Source: Diadema setosum (lineage: Eukaryota; Echinodermata; Echinoidea; Diadematoida; Diadematidae). Taken from it: 64,000 nucleotides of DNA. This document shows positions 1-11,314 of the stretch, piece by piece. The stretch's first letter is position 1. The number at the start of each line of letters is the position of its first letter. The stretch covers positions 5,990,602 to 6,054,601 of the forward strand of contig CM067077.1 of NCBI GenBank assembly GCA_033980235.1, written 5' to 3'. A program made the position numbers and the translations under genes. Below the pieces are notes generated by a model, which was not told the DNA's origin, did no database searches, and saw nothing but the letters and a program-made list of their open reading frames with translations.

Positions 1-101
1 AAATCTAATGCAATTCCTTTATTCTACATAGTGGTATATATGGATATCAATTTCTTCTTTTCTGAGAAAAAAAAGGTGTCTAATTGAAATTTGTTACTCA
101 C

Positions 102-162
102 CACAGCACGTCAGCGTGAGCAAGACACTGCCTGCTACGGAAATGCACGGAAGGACGTCCAT
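102..162 (-). CDS. Putative first coding exon with signal-peptide-like leader (partial gene)
   Basis: Seen: on the minus strand an ATG at 162-160 opens 20 codons plus one base. The peptide starts MDVLPC and ends LLTLTCC, with a hydrophobic core (ISVAGSVLLTLT) and no charged residue after Asp2. The block ends exactly at a GTGAGTAAC splice donor beginning at 101. Without splicing the frame stops two codons later at TAA, which favours splicing. The ATG has G at -3 and +4, and an in-frame TGA lies about 50 bases upstream. Known: phase-1 introns straight after a signal peptide are typical of secreted and membrane proteins with extracellular domains. Inferred: this is exon 1 of a secreted or membrane protein whose remaining exons lie left of the window. 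No domain is visible, so the family cannot be named. It could also be a chance ORF; transcript data would decide. Confidence 0.4.
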
Positions 163-406
163 AACGGAGTTGATCACGTTGCTACCGCGGGTCTGGCGGG
201 GTAGAGGTAGGTGTCAAAAGGACGGGGAACATAGATGCGGCTAGGTGTAAACCGACCTGCATTTGGAAGGTTCGATGTGGGAAGAGGTGGAGAGAAAGAG
301 AAGAGGAGAAAGAAAAAGAAGGATAGAGCAAGAGAGGGAGAGAGGGCGTTACGGTGATTTGGATGTGGGTGTGTGAAATATATACAGAGATAGAGATAGA
401 AAGAGA

Positions 407-460
<54 letters not shown>

Positions 461-640
461 CAAATAGAAAGAGATATGTTAGTGGGCGTATATTGCTGGA
501 ATGACTGTATGATCTCATTATTTTCTCGGAGCTCTGCGCGGCATCATAGAAACAGTCACTATTGATGTTCCAGGCAGATACGTAATGATTTTTACCCCTT
601 TTAGCAGACATACACGTGAATACCAATTTTTGACCTTGTC
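163..640 (-). promoter_or_regulatory. Possible 5' leader / promoter-proximal region of the left-edge gene
   Basis: If 102-162 is a first coding exon, its 5' UTR and promoter lie in this interval or beyond. Read on the minus strand it is strongly pyrimidine-rich (CT repeats about 395-466, C/T-rich 280-340), which is common in 5' leaders. The open frames here simply translate the CT repeat into Ser/Leu runs. I see no convincing TATA box or initiator. Confidence 0.2.
395..466. repeat. (GA)n microsatellite
   Basis: Nearly pure GA dinucleotide repeat interrupted by GACA and GGGA. It explains the Ser/Leu-rich minus-strand open frames over it. Confidence 0.9.
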
Positions 641-840
641 ATATCAATCATTTAGCTACATATTCTCGGTCAATAAATAACTGCTCAAGAATAACTTCTG
701 TTTAAACAGCAAGCATATAAAAACACAAAATGACAGACAGTTACTGTACGATATAAAACATTATTGAACATAAAAAAGTGTACGTCTGAAAATTTGCTAT
801 CATATGATTTTGTATAACTTGTAAGTATGTAGCCTCGTTA
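641..840. other. Unannotated AT-rich spacer
   Basis: AT-rich sequence with no recognisable gene or repeat. It runs up to the sharply defined start of the GCCTCCGC element. Confidence 0.5.
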
Positions 841-1838
841 TGCCTCCGCAACGAAGTGGCCGGAGGCATTCATGTTTTCGGGTCGTCCGTCCGTCCGTCC
901 GTACGTCCGTCCCGTTTTGTTTTTGTCGATATCTCAAGAACCGTGTGGTGGTTTTACATCAAACTTGGTATAAGGGTATATCCTTGGGGGATAATACTTT
1001 GTGTGGATTTTAGGGTCACAGGGTAAAAGGTCAAAGGTCACAGGTTATTTTGTGAAAAAAAAATGAAATTTCATGTTTTTCTCCATATCTCGCAATTGGT
1101 TCAAGGTATCTTCATGGAACTTAGTATATATGCTTGTACCGATGGGAAGTGATTATCTAGGGAAGTTGGGGGTCATGGGTCAAAGGTCAGGGGGGTCAAA
1201 GGTCAAGGTCAACTCCTCAAAATATCACTACTTTCCATAAAATGCAATATGCCTGAAGGTTTTTTTTTTTTAAACTTAATGTATGGCATGTATTACCCAA
1301 TATATATTTTTGGGGAAGTTTCTTGCCAAAAGGTCAAAGGTCAAAAGGTAAAAGGTCAAGTGAAAGTGCTAAATTGCACTTTTTCCTCCATATCTCGAAA
1401 GTAATTCAAGGTATCATCATGAAACTTACATATTTATGCATGTTCTACCTAACAGTGATTCTCTGTGGAACTGTGAGGTCAAAGGTCAAAGACCAGGTTT
1501 AGATAATGCTATTTTCCCATTTGATACTGAAATTATACTTTTTCTCAATACCTTGAAAATTACTCAATGCATAAACTTATAAAAGGGTCAAAAGTCAAGT
1601 AAAAATCATCAGTTCCCCAAATACCTGCACTCTGACATTTGAATAATTCATCCAGTTGAACCTAGTTCTAGGAAAGTGAACATTTCAGCACATTTGTGGC
1701 AAACCTGTCATTTTAATAAATTTGCCAATTGTGTGAAACTGTCATCACACATTGTCAAGACATTGTACTATAGACCTATTAGGAGAACCATGCATTATGG
1801 CGGAGGCATATCAGTCGCCGTAGCGATATATCTAGTTA
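841..1838 (+). repeat. ~1 kb interspersed repeat, GCCTCCGC...GGAGGC type, rich in GGTCAAAGGTCA
   Basis: It begins with a small hairpin (GCCTCCGC, short loop, GGCCGGAGGC), followed by TCCGTCCG repeats and an ATATCTCAAGAACCG segment. It ends with GGCGGAGGCATATCAGTCGCC. I recognise this layout as a dispersed repeat common in marine invertebrate genomes (from memory, no search). The sentence-like module of ATATCTC, aaggtatc(t/a)tcatg(g/a)aact and GGTCAAAGGTCA recurs about three times, so the element is internally modular. No protein is encoded. Five AGGTCA direct repeats are described in the findings. Confidence 0.7.
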
Positions 1839-1898
1839 TCAATAAATCAAATGATGTAATCAGAAACATTATTATAATGTTCTTCAGAGAGCCGCCCT

Positions 1899-2350
1899 AC
1901 TTTGGCAAAAGGAAGCAAGTGATATTTTTTATGGATATTGACTTTTTATTGATTTGGCATATTTGAGGCATGCTCTATTTAACTGAAAAATCCAAAAGTA
2001 TACCATTTTGGCCCATTTTTTTTTAGATATTCGGGTGCAAAAGGAAGCAAGTACACAAAATTGCATGAAAAAAATTTGGCAAAAGAAAGCAAGTTACAAC
2101 CTCATGATTGTCAATTGCTTCCCTTTTCCAATTTGCACACAATCTAAAATACTTCGGCAAATGGAAGCAAGTGACATCCTTATGATTTGATTGTCACTTG
2201 CATCCTATTGCCAGATTTTTAATGTTTACTACAAATCTATAATACTTTGGCAAAAGGAAGCAAGTAACATACTCATGATATGATTGTCACATGCTTCCTA
2301 TTGCCAGATTTTTCATGTTTGCTACAAATCTATTGTACTTTGGCAAAAGT
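1899..2350. repeat. Tandem array of ~93-bp hairpin-forming units
   Basis: The phrase ACTTTGGCAAAAGGAAGCAAGT starts near 1899 (written here as its core GGCAAAAGGAAGCAAGT) and recurs near 2035, 2078, 2156, 2249 and 2342. The last three starts are spaced 93 bp apart. Each complete unit is a dyad: GGCAAAAGGAAGCAAGTGAC is answered about 40 bases later by GTCACTTGCATCCTATTGCC. Left-hand units are more degenerate than the right-hand ones. Short open frames here are not genes. Confidence 0.75.
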
Positions 2351-2621
2351 ATGATAATGACTTTCTATGAGAATATTAAAATTATTCGAATTGCCATAAA
2401 TGCATCACCGTATGACTTGCACGAATACCAACATTATTTCTCTTCACAAATTTCCATGTTGAAGGGCCTTCCCAAAAACATAGTATGCACAAACTTCAGC
2501 TGAAATAGGGGCAGTAAATTAAAATATTCAAAAGAGCAATTTCATTTGCTGTGATTCACCATTTTTTGATTGGTTAGAAAAAAAAAAATCGCTGCACACC
2601 GACGCAGAGTGGAAAGGCAAA

Positions 2622-2625
2622 TGCT

Positions 2626-2660
<35 letters not shown>

Positions 2661-3090
2661 GCCCTACATAATAAAACAACAGGCAGAATACAGAGACACA
2701 CAGACAAACACACACACACATAAACCCACAGACAGAACACAGTGACACACAAACACACAAACACCGATACACACAAACACACACTCACACATGTATAAGA
2801 TTCATGTGCAAAATGTTAGGGAGTGCATTGATTCCCTCACTCTCTCTATTGTTTGTTTGTTTGTTTGTTTTTCAGGTGTTCCGGGAGAAGAATGCTTGTA
2901 GAGTGTGTATGTATGTATGAATGCTTGTCTGTATGTATGTGTGTATGCATATGTTTGTACATTTGAATGAATGTGAGTATGCATACATGCACACACACTC
3001 AAACATACACGCGGGTATATACATGTTTGTTTATCCTTGTCTCTCTGCGTGTGCGTGTGTGTGTGTGTGTGTGTTTGTGTGTGTGTGATA
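2622..3090. repeat. (CA)n / (GT)n microsatellite-rich stretch
   Basis: (CA)n at about 2628-2657, CA-rich imperfect repeats 2690-2795, a GTTT run near 2852-2870, TGTATG repeats 2905-2960, and (GT)n at about 3048-3088. All open frames here are repeat translations rich in Cys, Val, Thr and His. Confidence 0.85.
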
Positions 3091-3416
3091 TCTTATACGA
3101 AGTGATATCTACGGAAGATGTGGAACTTGTCTTCTCAGCAAAACGTTGGACACCTCTGCAAGGCTGCGCAATGCAATGTTACAACCTCATAAAATATACC
3201 AATAACTGACACGATGATAGAGGAAAATGTCCCTCCCCCACTCTTAAGATTAGCGCGAAGATTTGCAGGGTAAGCATCACATAAATTGGTTCGGGTAAAC
3301 GACGGCAGGGAAGCCGTGAAATATAAACGATAAGGATTTAGGTGACAAATTTCGGTCAAGTATCTCAATGAATAACTGAAAGCATCTCCCTACTGTGCAA
3401 GTCAGGCACATAATTT

Positions 3417-3570
3417 GTATATATGGTATTGTATAATATGACATAATATGATATGGTATATGCTATAATATAATGTAAAAATAATATGTTTCATTTTACA
3501 TTACATTACATTACACATATTACATTATATATCTTCATATTATGTTATATTGTATCATATCATATAAACA
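3417..3570. repeat. AT-rich low-complexity tract with (TTACA)n
   Basis: Imperfect ATATGATATGG and ATAATATG repeats are followed by a TTACATTACATTACA run and then complementary ATATTATG sequence. It could fold back on itself. Confidence 0.7.
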
Positions 3571-5900
3571 TGAGAAAAAGAACGACGCATAAATTTCAAG
3601 ATCGGCATTTTTTGAAGTTTTCTCCCCTCGCATATATCGCAATCATTCTTCTCACTGGCCCGCCATAAATGCATACTCACTTCCGCTTCAGTGTTTGAAG
3701 ACCCAATTCATACTTTCCCGATCCTTTGCCAGCCGCGTTCTTTTGCCAAATGATATGGGTTGTAATTATTGTCTCATTTTCCCAGAATAGCTCTGAAGAC
3801 AAAAAAACGATATTATTGTCTAGCAATATGGAGACATTGTCCCACAATGTTTTTACTTCATTCCCGGGAAAAAAAAAAGATACAATGCACACACAAGACA
3901 TGCATTCACGTTGCACTTAATGACTACACTTGTGGAACAATGCATTACCGGTAGATTGTACTGGCAACCATCGATGTTTAAATTGCAAAGGTACCAAGAA
4001 GGTTACGCATTAATAGCGAGTGTAATGGCGATCACAATTTCTTTGTGCACCGGGTTTCCGGTAATACATTCATTGATCGAGCGGCGAGGGAGGGCGCGGG
4101 GTACGGACCGACGTGTGTCCATGCGTGATATCGGGACAGACGAACAAGCTGCAGCGGCGACCTAAAATACCTCGTCTGGTATAGTTAATGGTCTGTCTTT
4201 TCTCTTTAGTATCTATTTTCCTCATATCTACCAACAGGCAAGGCCACTTGTAATTTGTTTTTCTTCTGCTCCTATTCATAATTATTAATGTATCAACTTG
4301 ATGAATTAAAAGAAAAAATCGACGCTGACTAGAGCCTCATAATAATTGAAGGGTGGGAAAGGGAAGTGGACAGTGTTGGCTGTGAGGTCCCAAGGAGAGC
4401 GTCAATTCTTCGTATTCATTTCCTGCATAGTTATTACAATCACGTTTGAACAAAGGGTTATTTTATTTTTAAATTGATAATACATTATGCACACAAAGAA
4501 GCTCGCTATTCACATAATACTGGCTGTCTTGGATAATGTCTATACATCTCATAACTTCTTACTAAAGGTTGAATTTACCACAGGACCTGTAAATACCACA
4601 AAAGGGGGGCAGGGTTGGTTGGTAATGGCTATCAACAGTGAACTCAGTGTCGACATGAGGATCGCATCGACATGTTTTCATTTCTTAATGAGAATCATCA
4701 AGTTTGCACGAGGAATGAAAGCTTCTAGATAAATTTCGTTATCCATTTACTCCTTTCAAACACGTCAAAGAAGTATTTCGTTGGTCTGTTGGTAGAAATT
4801 ATCGACAGGTGATCATTTTAAGAATACATCTAATTACTACTTCAGTACAAGGTTACATGTCGTTATATTTAATAGAGGTTATTCATATTAGGACGAAGAG
4901 CTTGCAAAACACAAGCGGGACTTTTAATAAAATTGCGCGATGATGCTGGCGGGGATGGGGGTAAGCAGGTATTGACTGCTTGAAAAGAACAACAACAACA
5001 ATAACACTTGCAGTTGTATCTAATAAACAGAAAGAACCCAGATCACACCACGTGGCAGGGTTTCAAGCTATTTCATATGGGTTCTCCGTGCTGTCACCTC
5101 GTGAGAACAGAAAGCGCACAAAGAGTGCCGACAGTTATATCCTCTGAGACGAAACCACCTGCTATGGATTTGAGAGTTATTGACAACGCTTCGTGCCTGT
5201 CGATATTGTAACACGTGAACAAAGAGGAATGGTACTGTGTCACTTAAATGTAATTAAAGGTATCTCTCCAAGCTCGGAAGAACTTTGAAGGCGAAAACAA
5301 ATATTCAGGACGTCTCTCTTCTTTTTTATTTTCATTTCGTTCTCCACTCATTTTGATTTCACATAGGGTTGTTATATAAAAAAAAAAATCACATCAGAAA
5401 AAAAAACCACCAGCCAATGACCACATGATGATAATGATGTATAATGATGATATTGATTTGTCTCGTACAGTGGAGTGGCGTTGGTATTATTATTATACTC
5501 TGCTTATCCATAACAAAGGCCTGTCCTAATTACCTCAACATTGCAATTTAATGCATGAGCAAATAATTACATCGAGGGTTATAAGATCCATGGTTTATGG
5601 ATAGGGATGTTCGCAACCTGGAAATGTCTTGTTTAAGCATCATAAACCCATAAATCAAATTTACCACGGTAACAGGTCAAGGTTTGATTCAGATTTCTGC
5701 AAGGAGAATCAGTTGGCACTCCCGAGAGAAAATCGACGATAGCTTGACCAGCGGCAAATCATGCGCACCATCAGTTTGGAATGGCTTGGCGATCGATCTT
5801 AAAAATTCTTTTGATGGACAAAGTGACGGATGGGCATAGATAAAAATATACCATTTTTTTTCTTTTCAACTGAACGCACGCACCGTGTCTTGCTAGAATA
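3571..5900. other. Unannotated intergenic stretch
   Basis: Mostly unique-looking sequence with poly-A runs and short CAACAA repeats. Open frames are all under 85 codons, overlap each other on both strands, and have no recognisable domain. I see no supportable gene. Confidence 0.5.
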
Positions 5901-5904
5901 CATA

Positions 5905-5971
5905 TCAATCCATCCATCCATCCATCAATCAATCAATCAATCAATCAAACAATCTATTATCCATCTATCTA

Positions 5972-6002
<31 letters not shown>

Positions 6003-6003
6003 G
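5905..6003. repeat. Compound (CATC)n(AATC)n(ATCT)n microsatellite
   Basis: Successive CATC, CAAT and TATC tetranucleotide repeats are visible directly. Confidence 0.9.
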
Positions 6004-6148
6004 TAACGTATATTTATAAATAAATATACATCCATACAATAAGCACAGACACACACCACACCACACACGCATTCATATTCATAATGTTATGTACTTATAT
6101 ATCATATCAATGCTAAATTTAAAAACAGTGAATCAATCCAAATACAAT

Positions 6149-6450
6149 TTCAGGGTATGAAACTATAACTCATTGCCCACATCTTACAGAAAACCCCATT
6201 CGATTTGCTTCAGTGGTCAAAGAGAAATGAGGAATTTTGTAGAGCATGTCAGGAATCTCTTCCCTCCAAGTTTTTTCTATTGTGTTTAAACACATTAATG
6301 TGCAGTTCCAAGATCATCAAGTGCTAAATTTGGAAGAATCAGACTCATGACATGCTTTACAACAATCCACATTTCTCTGTGACCGCTTAACCAAATTGAA
6401 TGGGGTTTTCTGCAAAATAGAGCTAAGATGTTATATTTTAAGACCCTGAA
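6149..6450. repeat. Imperfect inverted repeat (fold-back element), ~120-150 bp arms
   Basis: The left arm (TTCAGGG, then GAAAACCCCATTCGATTTG, GTCAAAGAGAAATG and AGCATGTCA) is matched in reverse complement by the right arm ending CCCTGAA at 6450. That arm includes CAAATTGAATGGGGTTTTC, CATTTCTCTGTGAC and TGACATGCT. The centre is near 6290. The open frame over the right half is a repeat translation. Probably a palindromic miniature transposon; the superfamily is not identified. Confidence 0.7.
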
Positions 6451-6719
6451 GTAGCATTTAGGTAGTTTAATCATATTGGGTGTTATCAATACGAAAATCT
6501 GATTGTAATTTTTTGGGGGGACATACTGTACACTTGTATACTTCTGAAGCGTACATGTTTGTGTGTGTATGGGAGCTATAGTATGAATTGTGAAGTAAGA
6601 TGTGTGCATATAAGATTATATTTCGCTGCTTGAAGGGGCTGATGAACACTTCTTCAAAAGTTGAACACATCCAATTAAAATAATCTAAGAATGGATTATT
6701 TCCACGCGTACTCACTCCT

Positions 6720-7160
6720 ATTCAGCCTGTCACTCGGTCTGGCCATAAGTTACCCCGAGGCGAGGTTATTCCCCGTGCTGGAAGGCCCCACGCCCACAAA
6801 CTACCCCCTCGCTATATTTCTATCTGTTCTTCCGCGGCATATATCTGCCAACTAGTGTTCTTAATTAGATTGGCGCGAATTAAACCTTAACGGATGGCAC
6901 GGGTATCTGGCTTCCCACATCTGAAATTCAAATTCATATTTGAATCTGTAGCAGATTGTTCATTTTAATACACACCGACCTCCCAGCATGTACAATCGGG
7001 TTAAGGCCTGGAATTAAATTCCACGAATCAAACAATGTCACCCTGCGGCATAAGTTTTGTGGAGGTCATCTTGTTAGACTTCTGGCACCTCGTGTCTTGG
7101 TTGCCGTTTAAAACAATGTCCACGGAGCATGTTGTCGTGTTGTCGTTCTATCATATTATA
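6720..7160. other. Non-repetitive, CpG-containing block; candidate conserved non-coding DNA
   Basis: Balanced composition, no microsatellite, several CpGs (TTGGCGCGAATTAA, CGGATGGCACGG) and short dyads such as AAATTCAAATTCATATTTGAAT. It stands out from the AT-rich flanks. No exon-like frame with splice sites was found. Regulatory function is inference only. Confidence 0.25.
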
Positions 7161-8953
7161 GTCCTGAACTGATCTAGGTTATAATTAGGTATATCTTGAA
7201 ATACGCCTTCTTGCATAATGAGGTGAGCACTGCGCCTTGATTCCAATCACTTCCGGGTCAAGGGAGGGGCGGGAGGGAAACTACATAATCATTAAACAAG
7301 CATTGCGTTTGTGTTTTTTTGTATGTGTGTGTGTGTTGTGTGTGACTGTGTGTGTGTATGCGTGTGTGTGGATGGGTGTGTGTGTCGTGTTATTTTACAA
7401 CACACTGCAGCCAACCCATTAGCTGTTTTCAGTCAAATCTGCATGCTGGCGCTAATTTGTTAATTGAAAACAAGAGGTACGAATTTTATACAGCTCTTCA
7501 AATGCTGTCATTCATGCCTCCTTTTGAATAGTGAAAATATCTTTAGAGTAAGTAAAATTCCCTTGCATTTACACCCCGACTTCTATAGATTTAGGGCAAA
7601 AATCATTATGAATGCCAATGCTTACAGCTCAGTTGACTGTGTGCACATAATCAGGTAGATGTCAGGTAAAGATATATAAGACTTTCAAATTTTCTTCGCA
7701 ATTACCGAAAGGGGAAAAAATCCTACTGACACGTGCATTTTTATCACTGGCCAGGGACATGCACAACGAAAAAATACAATCGTATACCTTGTCTGCATCT
7801 TTGATGAAAAAAGCTCTGAATTTGGGAAAATAAAATCCCATATCAATGTCTCTCTGTCTGTGGGATAAAGGTCGTTATCTGCATATTAATATTTAATGCA
7901 TGCTCCTAGTTGTCACACCACGGCGTGCTACTGTTTGTTTGTTTGTTGTTGGTTTTTTTTTTTTTACCTCGCAACCATGTATTGAATAAGAGCTTACGCC
8001 TGGAAATTATCCATCATATTTGAACACGGTGCTTAATTGTACCAAGTCTGAAAAACTCGTCAAGAAGACGAACGTCAATGTACTGCCAAACATTTTTTTT
8101 TAAATATACTAACAACAGCATGCAACTTCAAAGTTAATGCATGAGCTTGGAATATCGTGTTTTTGACTTCATCGACCTTACGAGGTAACTATCTATTTGA
8201 CACACGCTTTGGAGATACTGTATGTGTTATAATGGTGAAAAACACTCGTTTATTGGGGAAAAAGACCAATTTCTCCACGGTTGTGTAAAGAGAAAGTAAA
8301 TTATTCTTGATATACATCTATCGTCAATAACTTTGATGAAACGACACACGGCAACAAAAACGACATAAAGTAAAAGACATTCAACATACCACATAGTATT
8401 ATTCGGTGATCATAGGTACTATGCCCACGGCTGATCATTAATGATAAGAACTTAACCGTTAAACTATGAGCGTCCAAACGGCACCTGATATGTAAAGATT
8501 AAACTTTCTGCCGAGTCCCACCCGATGATCTAACCTTAGAAGCTAAAAATAAACATACACTCAGCGTTTGCGATTAGCCCCATATTAGTGTATATGTTCT
8601 CAAGTTGTTGCTAATAATCGGGGTTTAAAACTTTGAATTAATACTTTTAAGATTAGCAATATTGTGTGAACCTACCTTTATACGAGCCAAGGCATACCGT
8701 CCATTGATATGTGTAGAGGAATTTTGTCTTACGTTGAGATGGAAAAAAAAAAACAAAACACAAAACAACAACAGCAATCAGACACACCACAAAAAAATTG
8801 TGCATACCTATAGTAGAGAAGAAAACGTTGCTCGCTCGAAACACGAATTCGCATTCACGGTTCATCGCGGAAACAACAGCAATTTATCATGACCCAAATA
8901 TTGATCAGGAGGGGACATCTCTGCGAGGCCTCACCACAAAACGACGTCCCGAA
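7161..8953. other. Unannotated stretch with a (GT)n tract
   Basis: (GT)n-like sequence at 7318-7386, poly-T near 7953 and AAAACAAAAC near 8748-8770. The rest appears unique. No gene is supported. Confidence 0.5.
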
Positions 8954-9120
8954 TACTAAGATACACTGACTGGGATCACATCGGAATTGTAAAATAGTGT
9001 AGTTGGTTCTCTTATTCAGAGATTGACGCCCTATAACACTAAAACGCACTGACCGAAATTCGGATCAGAATCGCTACAGAGTGCAGTTATTCTTTTCTTC
9101 AGCGATTGACGCCCTATCAC
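8954..9120. repeat. Two-copy ~84-bp tandem duplication
   Basis: Unit one (8954-9037) and unit two (9038-9120) both begin ACTAA, continue with CACTGAC, and end GATTGACGCCCTAT(A/C)AC. They are clearly related but divergent, so the duplication is old. Confidence 0.7.
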
Positions 9121-10182
9121 TATCAGTCCCCGCTCGAACTGTACGTCATGGGTGATAGCAGCAACGCCCGACGTAAAATCAGATAAAGCAAGTCATCTCC
9201 GAATTGAAAACAAAAATGATGCGTCACGTTTCTCGTTGCACGATAATAGAACTGATATATGGAAATGACGTAAGTTATACGTTTATATTTGTCCCTTTTT
9301 CTTCTTTCTTAAATTAGGTAAAATGGTGAAAACATTCAAATCAATTAGACCTTTAAGTGACAGAAACAAGTTGAAGAGGTCAGAAAAGACAATATAGGGC
9401 AGTATATTTTTGTTGTATACAATGAAACTTGGTCACCGTATTACCCTCCAACGGAGAAAACGTAGATCACCAACCGGTACTTTTGGTGTGGTGGTCTCTT
9501 TATTTTCAAACAACACACAACCATACATCTTCCATGCTTATAAGGTTCCCAAACTGACTAATAGTGTTGAAAACAACTCTCTTCGTGATAAACTATCCTG
9601 CTCGTGAATTTCGCAGTATTTTATTAAGATCGTCCGGTAGTCACAGTCCTTTTTTTTTTAATGATAACTTCTAGGAGTATAATCATCAAAAAAGCGAAAC
9701 ACTCAGAGTAAAGGACAAATAATTACCCAGGTGCTGTCCTATTCCTTTCCAATTATGATAGAAATCCAAGTGCATGTGATGTCCAGAGTGTGGTTCACTA
9801 TTTGTCCCTTCGATTTGCGTCCTACCCAGAGCAAGAGACATCTCAAATTAACCGTCAGGCTCAGACCGCTCAAGAGTTTTACCCGCCGAAAGAGGAAGAA
9901 GAAAAAAAAATGCCCGAAGCGGTCTGCACCCATTCTGGTACAGCGAACTGGTAATTGCCTTGCGACGCACGGCGTAGCGCGCACACTTGCTTGCTTGCTT
10001 GGAAGCGATTATGAACACACACACACACACATACACACACACACGCACACACGCAATAGGACGAGGCGGAAAATTGGCTGTCTGGAGTGACCATTGTTCC
10101 ATTGCAGACGTGGAAGTGACGGGCGTCACTAAGGGTGTGTGAAAAAAAGTGGAATATTTTCGCCAAGCCCCCCCCCCCCTGT

Positions 10183-10219
<37 letters not shown>

Positions 10220-10611
10220 GCCCATTTCTCATCCTCTGCCTAAATTCTAAGAATTCCCCCCTTACTCTGCACTTAATATCTTGAAATATGATGCGAGTAA
10301 ATTACGTTGGACATGCCTCTCGCCTCGCCTTTACTTACAAAGCCATCACTTTGCAAGAAGAATAATTATTTCAATACACTTGACTTGATGTTTAAGAAAA
10401 CCGCCATCTCACAGTAGCGTGAGAAATACGTCAATCTCGTACCGAAAGTATCAAAACTACGAAATTGTTCATATTGCGGCATTATTCTAAAAAGGCTATT
10501 AAAAAACTTTTGTCAATCACACATTTCGTTTGATATCTTAATAGATAAACTGACAAGAACACACAAACATACACACGCACTCACACCATGCAATACACAT
10601 ATCTCAATATT
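9121..10611. other. Unannotated stretch with CA microsatellites
   Basis: (CA)n at about 10014-10053 and 10186-10218, with a poly-C run at 10171-10180. Overlapping open frames near 9731-10232 on both strands are driven by AAG and CA repeats. No gene is supported. Confidence 0.5.
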
Positions 10612-10700
10612 TAAAGGGGAATTCCAGTCCATGTTAGAGTTAGTCTGAAAAGAAAGAGTAGAATGTGAGAAACAAAACAGTGGAAATTTGGTCAAAATTG
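10612..10700 (+). mobile_element. Left end of a TTTAAAGGGGAATTCCAG-type miniature DNA element
   Basis: The sequence TTTAAAGGGGAATTCCAG resembles the inverted ends of the element at 46084-46564 (TTTAAAGG...TCC(A/G)GATG). I could not find a matching right end, so the element is either truncated or longer than I could trace. Confidence 0.35.
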
Positions 10701-11219
10701 GATTAAAAGTAAGGAAGATCAGCTAATATTTGCATAATAGCTCTTGAAAAGTTAATATGAATAATGTAAGTGAGTAAGCTGGTGATCATCACCTCACAAT
10801 TTCCCATTGACGTTATACACACAAAAAGACAAATCAATTTTCTGTTTTAAGAGTGTCAAACATATACGTTATTACTGGTTAAATAACTTTAAATAAAATA
10901 AATGATCACCCAGACATACTAGGATTAAGTCTTGGGCATGAATGTGTTTAAACGAAACATTGGGAATTTTTAGATTTTATGCACAAGATGTAAGGGGATG
11001 ACATCATCTTCACTTCAGCTTTACATTTAATATTGTTCTATGCATATTTCTTTTGACTGTTCAAGAACTGTTGAGTGGAAAATTTGCGAAACTTCACAAT
11101 TGCATAACTTCTTTACTTTTCATTTGATATTTATGAAATGTTCATTGTTTTGCTTAGAAAATGTTTACTCCTTCTGTACAGACTGACTTTCATTGGCATG
11201 CTTGGTACGGAATATTCAT
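10701..11219. other. AT-rich stretch, possibly the body of the preceding element
   Basis: AT-rich sequence without coding frames. It may be internal to the element that begins at 10612. Confidence 0.3.
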
Positions 11220-11314
11220 TAAACCCGTTGAGGACGAGCTGATTTTGCTAAAACACACATTTCCCATCGACACCTGTCAGAGTATACTCTGGAACTAGTC
11301 TTCAACGGGTTACT
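11220..11314. mobile_element. Short miniature inverted-repeat element, AACCCGTTGAGGACGAG type
   Basis: AAACCCGTTGAGGACGAG at the left is answered by CTAGTCTTCAACGGGTT at the right, with about 60 bp between. The left end abuts TTAA, which hints at a TTAA-targeting (piggyBac-like) origin, but the right flank is TTAC. Non-coding. Confidence 0.6.

Noticed and set aside
174..626. 150-codon minus-strand frame rich in Ser and Leu
   Set aside because: It is a translation of the (GA)n microsatellite and its C/T-rich flank, not a gene.
1899..2350. CRISPR-like spaced repeat
   Set aside because: Units are 93 bp tandem copies with homologous 'spacers' in eukaryotic DNA; not a CRISPR array.
9731..10232. 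Overlapping frames of 117-125 codons on both strands
   Set aside because: They depend on (CA)n, AAG and poly-C repeats and contradict each other in strand and frame.
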